From Massilia sp. UMI-21 (GTDB taxonomy: Bacteria > Pseudomonadota > Gammaproteobacteria > Burkholderiales > Burkholderiaceae_D), in assembly GCA_015277795.1 (NCBI GenBank), contig CP063848.1:558001-622000 (forward strand): a stretch of DNA of 64,000 bases. The letters are read 5' to 3'. A program made the position numbers and the translations under genes. Positions 49,125 to 58,712 of the stretch are shown here, one piece after another; position 1 is the first letter of the stretch; each line of letters opens with the position of its first letter. The notes beneath the pieces are model-generated. The model was given only the letters and a program-made list of their open reading frames with translations. It made no database searches and was not told where the DNA came from.

Positions 49125-50813
49125 ATGGCTGACCAATTGCTGACGCCCTACGAGAAGGGCAACCTGAACCAGACCACCACCCACGCGCAGTGCATCGCCT
49201 GGTACGAACAGCTCGCGCGCGCCTATCCGCAGGTGCTGCGCTTTGAACAGGTAGGCGTGTCCGATGCCGGCGTGCCGATCCACGCGGGCGTGGTGAGCAG
49301 CGACGGCGTGTTCGACATCGATGCGATCAAGCGCGCCGGGCGCCCGGTCTTCTTCAACAACAACGGCATCCATCCGGGCGAACCGGAAGGCGTGGACAGC
49401 TGCATGGCGCTGGTGCGCGACTTCTGCACCCAGCCCGAGCGCCTGGCGGCCCTGGGCCGGACCGTGTTCCTGTTCGTCCCCCTGTACAACGTCGACGGCA
49501 GCCTGAATCGCGCCGACACGTCGCGGGTGAACCAGGACGGGCCGGAGCAGTTCGGTTTCCGCGGCATGAGCCGCCACCTCGACCTGAACCGCGACTTCGT
49601 CAAGTGCGACAGCCTCACCGCGCAGGTGTTCAACAAGCTGTTCACGGCCTGGGATCCGGACGTGATGGTCGACACCCATACCTCCAACGGCGCCGACTAC
49701 AGCTACACCATGACCCTGATCCACACCCAGCCGGACAAGCTGGGCGGTGACCTGGGCGCCTTCCTGCGCGACATCATGCTGCCGGCGATGTACGCGGGCA
49801 TGGAAGCGCGCGGCTGGCCGACCTGCCCGTATGTGAATCCGGTCAAGGACAGCCCGGACCACGGCATCGCCGACTTCCTCGAGACCGCGCGCTTCTCGAC
49901 CGGCTACGCGGCCCTGCACCACACGATCGGCTTCATGCCCGAGACCCACATGCTCAAGCCGTTCAAGGACCGCTACGCATCGATGCGCGCGCTGGTCGAG
50001 ACCGCGCTCGACTTCACGGTGCGCAATGCGGACCAGATCCAGGCCCTGCGCCGCTCCGCCAGGCAAGCGGGCCGCACGCGCGCCGAGTGGCCGATCCACT
50101 GGGCCATGGACGAAGCGGATCCCGACACCTTCCGCTTCAAGGGCTACGAAGCCGTGTACAAACCGAGCGTGCTGGGGAGCTACACGCGCCTGTGCTACGA
50201 CCGTACGCGCCCGTGGGAGCGCGACATCGCCTGGTACAACCGCTTCCCGGCCGACATCCACGTGGCGGCGCCGCGCGCCTACGTGGTGCCGCAGCAGTGG
50301 CGTGAGGCGATCGAGCGCCTGCAGTGGAACGGGGTGCGCATGCAGCAGGTGGAAAGCGACCGCATGGAAGAGGTGGACTACTACCACATCGTGTCGGTCG
50401 CTTCGCGCCCGAGCGCCTACGAGGGCCACATGTTCCACGACGAGGTGGTGCTGGAAAGGCGCCGCGGCCAGGTAGCGCTGCGCAAGGGCGACTTCATCGT
50501 GCCGCTCGACCAGGACAATGCGCGCTACGCCGTCGAGACGCTCGAGCCGCTGGGCCACGACAGCTTCTTCCGCTGGGGCTTCTTCAACAGCGTGCTGGAG
50601 AAGAAGGAAGCCTATTCGGACTACGTGTTCGAAGACCATGCATCCGAATTGCTGAATACCGAGCCGGCGCTGGCGGCGAAGTTCGCGGCGTGGAAGGAGG
50701 CGAATCCGGCACTGCTGTCGAATCAGGAAGCGGTGCTGGACTTTATCTTTGCCAACTGCGAACGTTACCGCGAACCGGAGTGGCGGCGCTATCCGGTGTT
50801 CATGATCGCTTGA
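49125..50813 (+). CDS. M14-family metallocarboxypeptidase without signal peptide
   Basis: 562 residues. The zinc site is His83 and Glu86 in HPGE and His185 in DTHTSNG. LDLNRDF near 162 is also conserved and shared with the secreted M14 protein at 3686 (NLNRDY). No signal peptide or membrane span is seen, so the enzyme should act in the cytoplasm on imported peptides. It starts 40 bp after the kinase gene. No good Shine-Dalgarno sequence precedes the ATG, and two tiny open frames (49091-49108 and 49105-49143) overlap the start region. Confidence 0.88.
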   Translation: MADQLLTPYEKGNLNQTTTHAQCIAWYEQLARAYPQVLRFEQVGVSDAGVPIHAGVVSSDGVFDIDAIKRAGRPVFFNNNGIHPGEPEGVDSCMALVRDFCTQPERLAALGRTVFLFVPLYNVDGSLNRADTSRVNQDGPEQFGFRGMSRHLDLNRDFVKCDSLTAQVFNKLFTAWDPDVMVDTHTSNGADYSYTMTLIHTQPDKLGGDLGAFLRDIMLPAMYAGMEARGWPTCPYVNPVKDSPDHGIADFLETARFSTGYAALHHTIGFMPETHMLKPFKDRYASMRALVETALDFTVRNADQIQALRRSARQAGRTRAEWPIHWAMDEADPDTFRFKGYEAVYKPSVLGSYTRLCYDRTRPWERDIAWYNRFPADIHVAAPRAYVVPQQWREAIERLQWNGVRMQQVESDRMEEVDYYHIVSVASRPSAYEGHMFHDEVVLERRRGQVALRKGDFIVPLDQDNARYAVETLEPLGHDSFFRWGFFNSVLEKKEAYSDYVFEDHASELLNTEPALAAKFAAWKEANPALLSNQEAVLDFIFANCERYREPEWRRYPVFMIA

Positions 50814-50820
50814 TGCCCGC

Positions 50821-52422
50821 TCAGCTGGTCCGGGCCCGGAGCAGCTGGCGAATGCGCGCGCTGAGGGTGCCGAAATCATACGGTTTCGGCAACAGGCTGA
50901 CGTTCGGCTGCAGCCTGCCCTCGTGGGTCAGCACACCTTCGGCGTAGCCCGAGGTGTAGAGAATCTGCGCGTGCGGCAGGTAGGCGCGCACCGCCTCGCC
51001 CAGTTGCAGGCTGCTGACCGGCCCCGGCATGATGACGTCGGTGAACACCAGGTCGATGTCCTGGCCGCTCTTGATGATGTCGAGCGCCGCCGAGGCGCTG
51101 GGCGCTTGCAACACCTGGTAGCCAAGGATCGACAGGCTGCCGCAGGTGGTATTGCGCACGTGCTCTTCGTCTTCGACCACCAGGATGGTTTCCGGCCCGC
51201 CCTCCAGCCGGCTGACGACCGGCGGCTCTTGCACGACCGGCTCGGCGTCGCTGCGCGGCAGGTAGATCTTGACGCTGGTTCCCTGTCCCGGCACGCTGGA
51301 CAACACGATTTCGCCACCCGACTGCTTGACGAAGCCATACGCCATCGACAAGCCCAGGCCGGTGCCCTGGCCGGTCGGCTTGGTCGTGAAAAACGGCTCG
51401 AAGACGCGCGCCATCACGTCCGGCGCCATGCCCTTGCCATTGTCGGCGACGTCGATCATCACCCAGTCTCCGGCGGCGACGACGGGCGGCAAATCATCGT
51501 CCGGCCCCAGGTTGGCGGCGCGGATCGTCAGGGTGCCTCTGCCTGCCATGGCATCGCGCGCGTTGATGGCCAGGTTCAGCAAGACATTGTGGAGCTGGTT
51601 CGGGTCGACCAGGATGCTGCCCAGGCCGGGGGCAATCTCCGTGACAACGCTTGGGCTTGGTCCGAACATCCGGCGCGTCATGTCATCCATTTCACGCAGC
51701 AGGTGCCCGGGATTGGTGACGATGGCCTGGAGCGGCTGCTGGCGCGCGAACGCCAGCAGGTGCGAGGCCAGCTTGGCGCCCCGCCTGACGCCGGTCAGCG
51801 CCGTGTCGACGCGGATCTTGCCCACCTCCTTGAGTCCGTCGCTCAGCTTCAACAGCTGCAGATTGCCGCCGATGATCTGCAGCACGTTGTTGAAGTCATG
51901 CGCCACCCCGCCAGTCAATTGGCCGATCGCTTCCATTTTTTGCGACTGGAGCAGGGCCGACTGACTGGCTGCCAGGTCTTCCTGGCTTTGGCGCAGGCTG
52001 GCAAAGGCGGCATCGAGCTGGCGGCGCGCAAGGCAGGAATTGCTGTGGTAGCGTACCCGTGCGATCAGTTCGCGCGGGTCCGGCCACTTGACGAGGTAGT
52101 CGCTGGCGCCGACATCGAAGGCTTCGGCTTTTCTGTCCGGATTCTCGTCCGAGGACAGGATGATCACGGCGACATGTTCGGTTTCCTTGTCCGCGCGCAG
52201 CCGGCGGGTCACTTCGAAACCGTCCATCGACGGCATGCGCATGTCGACCAGGACCACCGTGGCCGCAATTTCCTTGGCCAGGTCGACGGCCACTGCCGGT
52301 TCGTGCGTGAAACGAAAGGTATGCGCCCCGCAGGCTCTTAAGCTGTGAGAAACAATTTCTTCGGAGAATGACTCGTCGTCGATGAGGAGGATGGCGGGGT
52401 GTTCTAGTGTGCGTGCGGTCAT
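50821..52422 (-). CDS. Receiver-kinase-receiver hybrid histidine kinase
   Basis: 533 residues, no membrane span. Receiver 1 (about 10-125) has Asp60 in LVDMRMP. A coiled linker (about 130-165) leads to HisKA with His175 in GGVAHDFNN, then a HATPase domain (NLAINARDAM, DNGKGM, GTGLGLSM), and receiver 2 (about 412-530) with Asp462 in FTDVIMP. This order allows an upstream signal to reach the kinase as phosphate on receiver 1. The C-terminal half resembles that of the kinase at 54144. The gene is convergent with the M14 gene 7 bp away. Confidence 0.88.
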   Translation of the reverse strand: MTARTLEHPAILLIDDESFSEEIVSHSLRACGAHTFRFTHEPAVAVDLAKEIAATVVLVDMRMPSMDGFEVTRRLRADKETEHVAVIILSSDENPDRKAEAFDVGASDYLVKWPDPRELIARVRYHSNSCLARRQLDAAFASLRQSQEDLAASQSALLQSQKMEAIGQLTGGVAHDFNNVLQIIGGNLQLLKLSDGLKEVGKIRVDTALTGVRRGAKLASHLLAFARQQPLQAIVTNPGHLLREMDDMTRRMFGPSPSVVTEIAPGLGSILVDPNQLHNVLLNLAINARDAMAGRGTLTIRAANLGPDDDLPPVVAAGDWVMIDVADNGKGMAPDVMARVFEPFFTTKPTGQGTGLGLSMAYGFVKQSGGEIVLSSVPGQGTSVKIYLPRSDAEPVVQEPPVVSRLEGGPETILVVEDEEHVRNTTCGSLSILGYQVLQAPSASAALDIIKSGQDIDLVFTDVIMPGPVSSLQLGEAVRAYLPHAQILYTSGYAEGVLTHEGRLQPNVSLLPKPYDFGTLSARIRQLLRARTS

Positions 52423-52593
52423 TGCAACAGCCGAGAGAAGGTTAAGTGAGGCTCATTGCAGAAGCGAAGACCGTTGATTCTAGCGCTTTCACCTTGAACA
52501 TTTGATCGTGCAAATCGCTACCGGGACGTGGCAGCGTGTGCGACAAGGCCTGCCGCTGCCGGGCCGGCGGACGCGCAGGAGAACCCGGCACAT

Positions 52594-53226
52594 TCAGCTC
52601 ACCAGGCGGTGATGGATGGCATAGCGGATGAGCTCGGCATTGCTCCTGAGCTGCAGCTTGTCGAAGATGCGGCTGCGGTAGGTATTGACGGAGCTGATGC
52701 TGATATCGAGCCTGGCCGCCACCTGCTTGACCGGATGGCCCAGCGCCAGCAGGCGCGTCACCTGCAATTCGCGCTCGGTCAGGCGCTCGTAGGCGTAGCG
52801 GGGATGGGGTGAAGACACTTCCTGGGCCAGGATGTCCGCCAGGCTCTCGCTCAGGTAACGCCCGCCTCCATGTACTTTATGGATGGCCTTCAATACCAGG
52901 TCGACGGTGAGTGATTTCGGGATATAGCCTGCCGCGCCGAGTTTCAGGACGGGGATGCCGAACCGCTCCTCGCTATGTGAGCTCAGCACCAGGACCCGCA
53001 GGCCGGGAAAGCGCTCGACGACCGTGCGCAGCGCGTCCAGTTCGTGGACGGGGCTGAGGGTAAGATCGAGCAGCAGCAGATCGACCTCGAGGGTGTCCAG
53101 CACGGCGAGCGTCGATGCCAGGTCCGCAGCCTCTCCGACCAGGACGATGTCCGGGTCGACAGACAAGACCTTCTTGACGCCTTCACGCACCAGCTGGTGA
53201 TCGTCGGCGATGACAACACGGATCAT
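52594..53226 (-). CDS. NarL/FixJ-type response regulator
   Basis: 210 residues. The receiver has Asp8-Asp9 in IADDH and phosphoacceptor Asp54 in LLLDLTL, with Lys in YIPKS. The C-terminal LuxR helix-turn-helix is LTERELQVTRLLALGHPVKQVAARLDISISSVNTYRSRIFDKL. Start at 53226 (MIRVVIADDH); the frame extends 17 codons further without receiver sequence. It is transcribed toward the receiver-kinase-receiver gene with a 171-bp gap. A likely kinase is the HisKA_3 protein encoded at 57035. Confidence 0.9.
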   Translation of the reverse strand: MIRVVIADDHQLVREGVKKVLSVDPDIVLVGEAADLASTLAVLDTLEVDLLLLDLTLSPVHELDALRTVVERFPGLRVLVLSSHSEERFGIPVLKLGAAGYIPKSLTVDLVLKAIHKVHGGGRYLSESLADILAQEVSSPHPRYAYERLTERELQVTRLLALGHPVKQVAARLDISISSVNTYRSRIFDKLQLRSNAELIRYAIHHRLVS

Positions 53227-53671
53227 TGACGGTGGACGCCTTGTAAAAGTGTCGTGTTGGACAATATTAGCAAGCATAAGCTCATCATAATTTTGAAACG
53301 AAGTGCATGCCGCCCGGTTCGACGGCGGTATTGAACGAAGGATGTGCGGATGGTTCCGGCGGCAGAATTGCCTGAGTGAACTAAGCGGTGAAACGGAAGA
53401 GCCGGGTGCTGCGGCTGCTCGCGATGATAGGGGGTTTTACTGCGGTGCGCGATGGGCAAAGTAGCGACAGCGTGCCGCAGCTTGTGTGACACCGTGTAGG
53501 ACAATGCCGCATGCGTCCCGCCCGTCGCCGCTCGCATGTGACGCCGGCGAAGCCTGCTTTTACGACAAGAAAGTCACAATCCATCCGACTTCGCTTGTCT
53601 CCGGACCCCCGGTAAGCTGCACGGTCTTTTTTCCTCATGCTGTGTTCTGACAGCACACAATCTTGGATAAC
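53227..53671. other. 445-bp gap between divergent response-regulator genes
   Basis: No gene is supported on either strand. Near the right end TGCTGT (53638-53643) and ACAGCA (53650-53655) form a 6-bp inverted repeat with a 6-bp spacer, 16 bp before the single-receiver gene. The part next to 53226 is AT-richer and probably holds the promoter of the minus-strand regulator, but no clear boxes stand out. Confidence 0.5.
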
Positions 53672-54049
53672 ATGACCCTGCGAGAGCCGACGCCCCGCGT
53701 GCTGGTGGTCGATGACAATGTCGACGCCGCCGACACCCTGGCGTCCTTGCTGACGCTGTTCGACTGCAGCGTGCATGTCGCCTATTCGGGCATCGAGGCG
53801 CTTGCCCTCGGCGACCTGCTGAGTCCGCAGTTGGTGATCCTCGACGTCATGATGCCGCGCATGGATGGCCGCCAGACCGCGCTGCGCATGCGCGCACGGC
53901 CCTGGGGACAGCAGGCCTGCATTGCCGCCTTGACGGCCTGCGCCGACGATCTCAGCGCCTCCACGGCCCAGGCAGGCATGGACTATTACCTCACCAAACC
54001 GGTGAGCGCCGGCATGCTGCTCGACATCCTGGCCAAGGTGCGCGCCTGA
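53672..54049 (+). CDS. Single-domain response regulator (receiver only)
   Basis: 125 residues forming one receiver domain: Asp14-Asp15 in VVDDN, phosphoacceptor Asp58 in LVILDVMMP, Thr in ALTAC and Lys in LTKPV. There is no output domain, so it should act as a phosphate shuttle, as CheY- or Spo0F-like proteins do, or bind a target. Start at ATG 53672; a TTG 9 nt upstream is possible. It lies 94 bp before a large hybrid kinase and is the natural candidate partner. Confidence 0.88.
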   Translation: MTLREPTPRVLVVDDNVDAADTLASLLTLFDCSVHVAYSGIEALALGDLLSPQLVILDVMMPRMDGRQTALRMRARPWGQQACIAALTACADDLSASTAQAGMDYYLTKPVSAGMLLDILAKVRA

Positions 54050-54143
54050 GCGCATCGTGTCGGGACGTGCGTACGCGAGGCCTTGTGCTATCTTGGGATA
54101 ATTAGTTGACAATTACGCAAAGCTTTTAGGAAGGCGGGCAAGC

Positions 54144-57038
54144 ATGGCGAACGACGCAGCCAGCATGGAGAAAGCCGCGCGGCTGGCCTTGATCGCATCC
54201 GGGGATGACTGGGCGATGGTCAGCCTGCACCTGCCCGACGGCGCGGCGCCGCAACGCTTTTGCACGGCGGACTGCGCGGCCGTCGGCGCGGTGCTCGAAG
54301 CGCTCGAAGCCCAGGTCAACGATGACGAGTGCGACCTGCCCGACCTGCGCACCAGCGTGTTGCCGCCCGGCTGCCGCGACCTGGCGGAGCGCGCCGGCCT
54401 GCGCAGCTACCGGGCGCTGCGGCGCCGCTTCGCGTACGGGACCGGCAAGGCTGTCTGCGTGCTGGCCGTCGCCGGCAAGCAGGCGCGCGACCCGGCCGCC
54501 AGCGGCGAACTTGGCCTGATTGCCGACCTGCTCGTGGCCGCCGCGTCCGGCCGGGCCGCCGGCGGCGGCGGCGATGCGATGTTCGGGTTCGGGCCGGCCG
54601 GCGGCGGCGGCGGCGCCCCGCGCAACGATGCCGGGCAGGCGCAGGAACAATTCCGCCTGCTGTTCGAGTCGGCGCCGGGACTCTACCTGGTGCTGGCGCC
54701 CGGCTCCTTCCAGATCGTGGCGGCGAGCAACGCCTATCTCGAGGCGACCATGGTCACGCGCGAGCAGATCATCGGACGCGCCATGTTCGACGTGTTCCCC
54801 GACGATCCCGAGAGCGAGGAGGGCAGCGCGGTCGCGGCACTGAACGCGTCGCTGCAGCGGGTCAGGCAGACCCGGGTGCCCGACGTGATGGCGGTGCAGC
54901 GCTATCCGATCCGCCGGCCGGGCGGAGGATTCGAGCTGCGCTACTGGAGCCCGATCAACTCGCCCGTCCTCGATTCGGATGGACGCGTCATGTTCATCAT
55001 CCACCGGGTCGAAGACGTGACCGATTACGTGCTGGAGCACAAGCCGTCCGCCACCGATCCCTCGCGCGGCAAGACCACCCGGCTGGAAGCGGAAATCGTG
55101 CTGCGCTCGTACGAGCTCAAGTCCATGGCCGATTCCCTGGCGCTGAGCGAGCAGCGGCTGCGCTACGTCACGCGCGCCACCAACGACGTGGTCTGGGACT
55201 GGAGCATGGCCGACGATGCCCTGTGGTGCAGCCGCAGCGCAGTCGAGCCGCTCGGCAGCGTGCTGGCGCGGATGGCCCGCCTGGCGGACTGGGAAGCCTG
55301 CATCCATCCCGACGACCGCGAGCGTGTCGGCGCCAGCCTGCGCGCCAGCGTGGCCGCCGGGCGCGAAAACTGGGCGGCCGAATACCGGCTGCGCCTGCCC
55401 GGGGGCGTCGAGCGCCATGTGCTGCATCGCTGCTTCATGGTCATCGACGAGCAGGGCGCGCCGCAGCGGATGGTCGGCAGCATCGCCGACCTCACCGAGC
55501 AGAAACAGCAGGAGGCGCGCCTGCGCATGCAGGCCGAAATGCTCGACTACGCCACCGATGCCATCCTGGTGCGCGACCTCGACAACCGGGTGCTGTACTG
55601 GAACCAGGCGGCGGCGGCGCGCTACGGCTGGAGCAGCGAGGAGGTCATCGGCCGCCCGGTGGACGAGACCCTGTACGCCCAGTGCGCGCCGTCCGATTTC
55701 CAGCACGCCTTGCAGGTGCTGATGCGGCAGGGCGACTATTCGGGCCGGATGGTGCATTCGGCGGCCGATGGCCGCAAGTTCGTGGTCCACGTGCACTGGA
55801 TCCTGGTGCGCCGCGAGAACGGCACGCCGCGCGCCATCCTGTCGGTGGTGACCGACCTGAGCGAGCGCATCGCGCTGGAACAGCGCCTGCTGCAGATCCA
55901 GAAGCTCGAATCGCTCGGCCGGCTCACCGGCGGCCTGGCGCACGACTTCAACAACTGGCTGACCGTCATCCTGGGCAGTGCCGAAGAACTGATGGAGGCG
56001 CTGGCAACGCAGCCCGAGCTGCGCGAGATCGCCCACATGATCCAGATGGCCGGCGAGCGCGGGGCCGAGCTGACCCGCCGACTGCTGGCATTCGGACGCA
56101 GGCAGCCGCTGACGCCACAGATCCTGGACGTCGGCGAAGCGCTCGCGTCGATCCGGCCCCTGATCGCGCGCAGCCTGCCCGAGAATATCGACCTGCAACT
56201 GCTGGAAGTGGCGCGCGGCTGGCGCGTGTATGCCGACCGTGCGCAACTCGAGGCCGCCATCGTGAACCTGTGCATCAATGCGCGCGATGCCATGCCCGAC
56301 GGCGGAAACCTGACCATCCAGCTGATGCTGGTCGAGATGGAAGAACAGAAGACCGAGCTGAACAAGCCGCTGCCGCCCGGCGAGTATGTCGTGATCGCGG
56401 TCGCGGACAATGGCCTCGGCATTGCCCAGGACGTGATGGACCATGTGTTCGAACCCTTCTTCACGACCAAGGACGAAGCTTCCGGCAGCGGGCTCGGCCT
56501 GAGCATGGTGTATGGCTTCGTCAAGCAGTCGAATGGCGACGTGACGATCTACTCGGAGCCGGGGATCGGCACCCAGGTCAAGCTGTACCTGCCGCGCGCC
56601 CACGCCGAACCCGAGGCGCTGCCCGTGCCCGCGCCCGGCGCCGGCGCAGTGCCGCCGGCCGGCTGCGCCATTCTCCTGGTCGAGGACGATCCGATCGTGC
56701 GCGCGCATATCTTCGGCCTGTTGCGCGAGTTGGGATGCGAGGTCACCGAGGCTTCCAGGGCCGAGCAGGCGCTGGCGCTGCTGGCGCAGGGCGCAGCCTT
56801 CGACCTGCTGTTCACGGATGTCGTGATGCCCGGTGTTTCCGGCATCGAACTTGCCCGGCGCGCACGCGCCATGCGGCCCGGGCTGCGTATCTTGCTGAGC
56901 TCCGGCTATACCTTCGAAGCCATGCAACACCAGGATGAGTTGGGGCCGGAAACCCGCTTCCTGAACAAACCGTATGGCAAGACCGTCCTGGCCCAGGTGC
57001 TGTCCGAAGCGCTTGCCGGATTGGGGAAGGCACCATGA
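54144..57038 (+). CDS. Multi-PAS hybrid histidine kinase
   Basis: 964 residues, cytoplasmic. The first ~165 residues are of unknown fold and end in a Gly-rich linker. Three PAS-like domains follow (about 170-290, 335-460 and 465-580; DAILVRDLDNRVLYWNQAAAARYGWS marks the third). Then come HisKA with His600 in GGLAHDFNN, HATPase (NLCINARDAM, DNGLGIA, GSGLGLSMVYGF) and a receiver with Asp892 in LLFTDVVMP. AGGAAGG precedes the ATG. The stop overlaps the next gene's start by 4 nt (ATGA), so the two kinases are probably made together. Confidence 0.9.
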   Translation: MANDAASMEKAARLALIASGDDWAMVSLHLPDGAAPQRFCTADCAAVGAVLEALEAQVNDDECDLPDLRTSVLPPGCRDLAERAGLRSYRALRRRFAYGTGKAVCVLAVAGKQARDPAASGELGLIADLLVAAASGRAAGGGGDAMFGFGPAGGGGGAPRNDAGQAQEQFRLLFESAPGLYLVLAPGSFQIVAASNAYLEATMVTREQIIGRAMFDVFPDDPESEEGSAVAALNASLQRVRQTRVPDVMAVQRYPIRRPGGGFELRYWSPINSPVLDSDGRVMFIIHRVEDVTDYVLEHKPSATDPSRGKTTRLEAEIVLRSYELKSMADSLALSEQRLRYVTRATNDVVWDWSMADDALWCSRSAVEPLGSVLARMARLADWEACIHPDDRERVGASLRASVAAGRENWAAEYRLRLPGGVERHVLHRCFMVIDEQGAPQRMVGSIADLTEQKQQEARLRMQAEMLDYATDAILVRDLDNRVLYWNQAAAARYGWSSEEVIGRPVDETLYAQCAPSDFQHALQVLMRQGDYSGRMVHSAADGRKFVVHVHWILVRRENGTPRAILSVVTDLSERIALEQRLLQIQKLESLGRLTGGLAHDFNNWLTVILGSAEELMEALATQPELREIAHMIQMAGERGAELTRRLLAFGRRQPLTPQILDVGEALASIRPLIARSLPENIDLQLLEVARGWRVYADRAQLEAAIVNLCINARDAMPDGGNLTIQLMLVEMEEQKTELNKPLPPGEYVVIAVADNGLGIAQDVMDHVFEPFFTTKDEASGSGLGLSMVYGFVKQSNGDVTIYSEPGIGTQVKLYLPRAHAEPEALPVPAPGAGAVPPAGCAILLVEDDPIVRAHIFGLLRELGCEVTEASRAEQALALLAQGAAFDLLFTDVVMPGVSGIELARRARAMRPGLRILLSSGYTFEAMQHQDELGPETRFLNKPYGKTVLAQVLSEALAGLGKAP

Positions 57039-58675
57039 GCTCCGAGGCCGAGGGCAAACGCGAACAGGCGCTGGTAGCGCGCCGGATGCTGGCCTTTGCC
57101 AGCGTGGTCGAGCACCTGGCCGTCCCGAACGACCTGTCCGCCCTGGGCAGCGAATTGCTGGCCTCGCTGCGCGACGAGGTCGAGGCGCTTGCCATCTACC
57201 TGCTCCGCGAAGACCGGAGCCTGGGCCTGCTGCTGCACGCCGGATGCCGGCAGCCGCCGCCCGAGCGCGCGGCCGATCTGCGGCAGATCTGCGGCGTCGA
57301 GCCTGGCCAGCATGCCGGCCATGACGGCGAAGCGCGCATCGTCGCCATCGGCCCGGCGCGCCCGGCCTGGATCGGCGCGCGCGCCTCCGCGCTGGCGGCG
57401 GTGGCGTTTGGCGGCCAGGGTGCGCAGGCCCCGCGCGGCCTGGCGCTGCTCACGCTACGGCAGGCCGAGCATCCGCCCTCGCTGGCGGCGCTGCTGGAAC
57501 TGGCCGTGCACAAGCTGGCCCAGGCCTTGACGCGGGACAGCGCGCCGGCCGCCGGCCAGGGCGAGGCCGACGCCGGCAAGACCCGGGTACTGCTGATCGA
57601 CGACGAGGCGCTGCTGGTCGCCCACGTCAAGCGCATCCTGGAACGGGCCGGCTTCGCCCTCCATGCGGCGCAAAGCGCGCGCGCCGGCTTCGAGCTGGCC
57701 ACGTCGATCCAGCCCGATGTGATCCTGATCGACAAGGTCATGCCGGACCTGGACGGCATCACGCTGCTGCGCATGATGCGCGGGAACGAGCTGCTCAGCA
57801 CCGTCCCGGTCATCATGCTGTCCGGCCAGGCCGACGAGGCGGCGCGGGTCGCGGCGCTGGGGGAGGGGGCCGACGATTTCGTGGTCAAGCCGTTCAGCGC
57901 CAAGGACCTGGTGGCGCGCATCGAAGCCAATGTGCGCCTGGTGCGGCTGCGGCGCGATGCGGTCTGGCGCCAGGGCGAGCTGCTGCGCCTGCGGCAGTCG
58001 CAACAGGAGCTGCGCAACCTGCTCGACACGGTCCAGCGGGTGCGCGACGACGAGCGGCGCAGGCTGGCGCGCGAGGTGCACGACCAGCTCGGGCAGATAC
58101 TGACGGCGGCCAAGATCGACCTGCGCCTGTTGCAGGACCGGGTGGCGCAAGCGGAGCGGCCGCCGTCCGCCACGGACATCATGGGCGAGCTGGACGCGGT
58201 GTTGTCGAGCGTGGACCTGGCGATTGCATCGGTGCAGGACATCTCGGCCCTGCTGCGCCCGCCCGAACTCGAGGAAGGCGGCCTGGTGGCGGCGCTGCGC
58301 TGGCAGGCCGCCGAGCTGCAGCGCCGCACCGGCATCGCCTGTACCGTCCTGCATGAGGCCACCAATTATGTCGAGCAGCCGCCGTTTGTCGCCGGGGAGC
58401 TGCTGCGCATGTGCCAGGAGGCCCTGACCAACGTCTTGCGCCACGCGGGCGCCACGCACGTCCTGATCCAGGTCGCGATGCGCAACGCCACCCTGCTGGT
58501 CAGGATCTGCGACAACGGCGGCGGCATCCCGCGCGAACGCCTGCACGATGCGGCGTCGCTGGGCCTGAAGGGCATGCGCGAGCGCGCCGCCAGCATCCGC
58601 GCCGGCATCCATATCTACGGACGGCGCGGACGGGGGACGATGGTGGCGATCCGGCGCAGGCTGGCTTACCGGTGA
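57035..58675 (+). CDS. Receiver plus HisKA_3 sensor kinase
   Basis: 546 residues, cytoplasmic. Residues about 20-165 may be a GAF-like domain without clear motifs. A receiver (about 185-305) has Asp233 in ILIDKVMPD. A coiled segment leads to HisKA_3 with His349 in AREVHDQLGQ and HATPase (CQEALTNVLRHAGA, DNGGGIP, LGLKGMRERA). A receiver before a NarX-type kinase suggests it takes phosphate-borne input, perhaps from the hybrid kinase with which it overlaps by 4 nt, and signals to a LuxR-type regulator such as the one at 52594. These partnerships are inferred. Confidence 0.88.
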   Translation: MSSEAEGKREQALVARRMLAFASVVEHLAVPNDLSALGSELLASLRDEVEALAIYLLREDRSLGLLLHAGCRQPPPERAADLRQICGVEPGQHAGHDGEARIVAIGPARPAWIGARASALAAVAFGGQGAQAPRGLALLTLRQAEHPPSLAALLELAVHKLAQALTRDSAPAAGQGEADAGKTRVLLIDDEALLVAHVKRILERAGFALHAAQSARAGFELATSIQPDVILIDKVMPDLDGITLLRMMRGNELLSTVPVIMLSGQADEAARVAALGEGADDFVVKPFSAKDLVARIEANVRLVRLRRDAVWRQGELLRLRQSQQELRNLLDTVQRVRDDERRRLAREVHDQLGQILTAAKIDLRLLQDRVAQAERPPSATDIMGELDAVLSSVDLAIASVQDISALLRPPELEEGGLVAALRWQAAELQRRTGIACTVLHEATNYVEQPPFVAGELLRMCQEALTNVLRHAGATHVLIQVAMRNATLLVRICDNGGGIPRERLHDAASLGLKGMRERAASIRAGIHIYGRRGRGTMVAIRRRLAYR

Positions 58676-58712
58676 CGCCGGCGCGGATGCGGAGAGCCCG
58701 CCGGCGACGTGC

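Noticed and set aside
53640..53653. LexA (SOS) box
   Set aside because: The site has CTG-N8-CAG; the LexA site of this group of bacteria needs CTG-N10-CAG.
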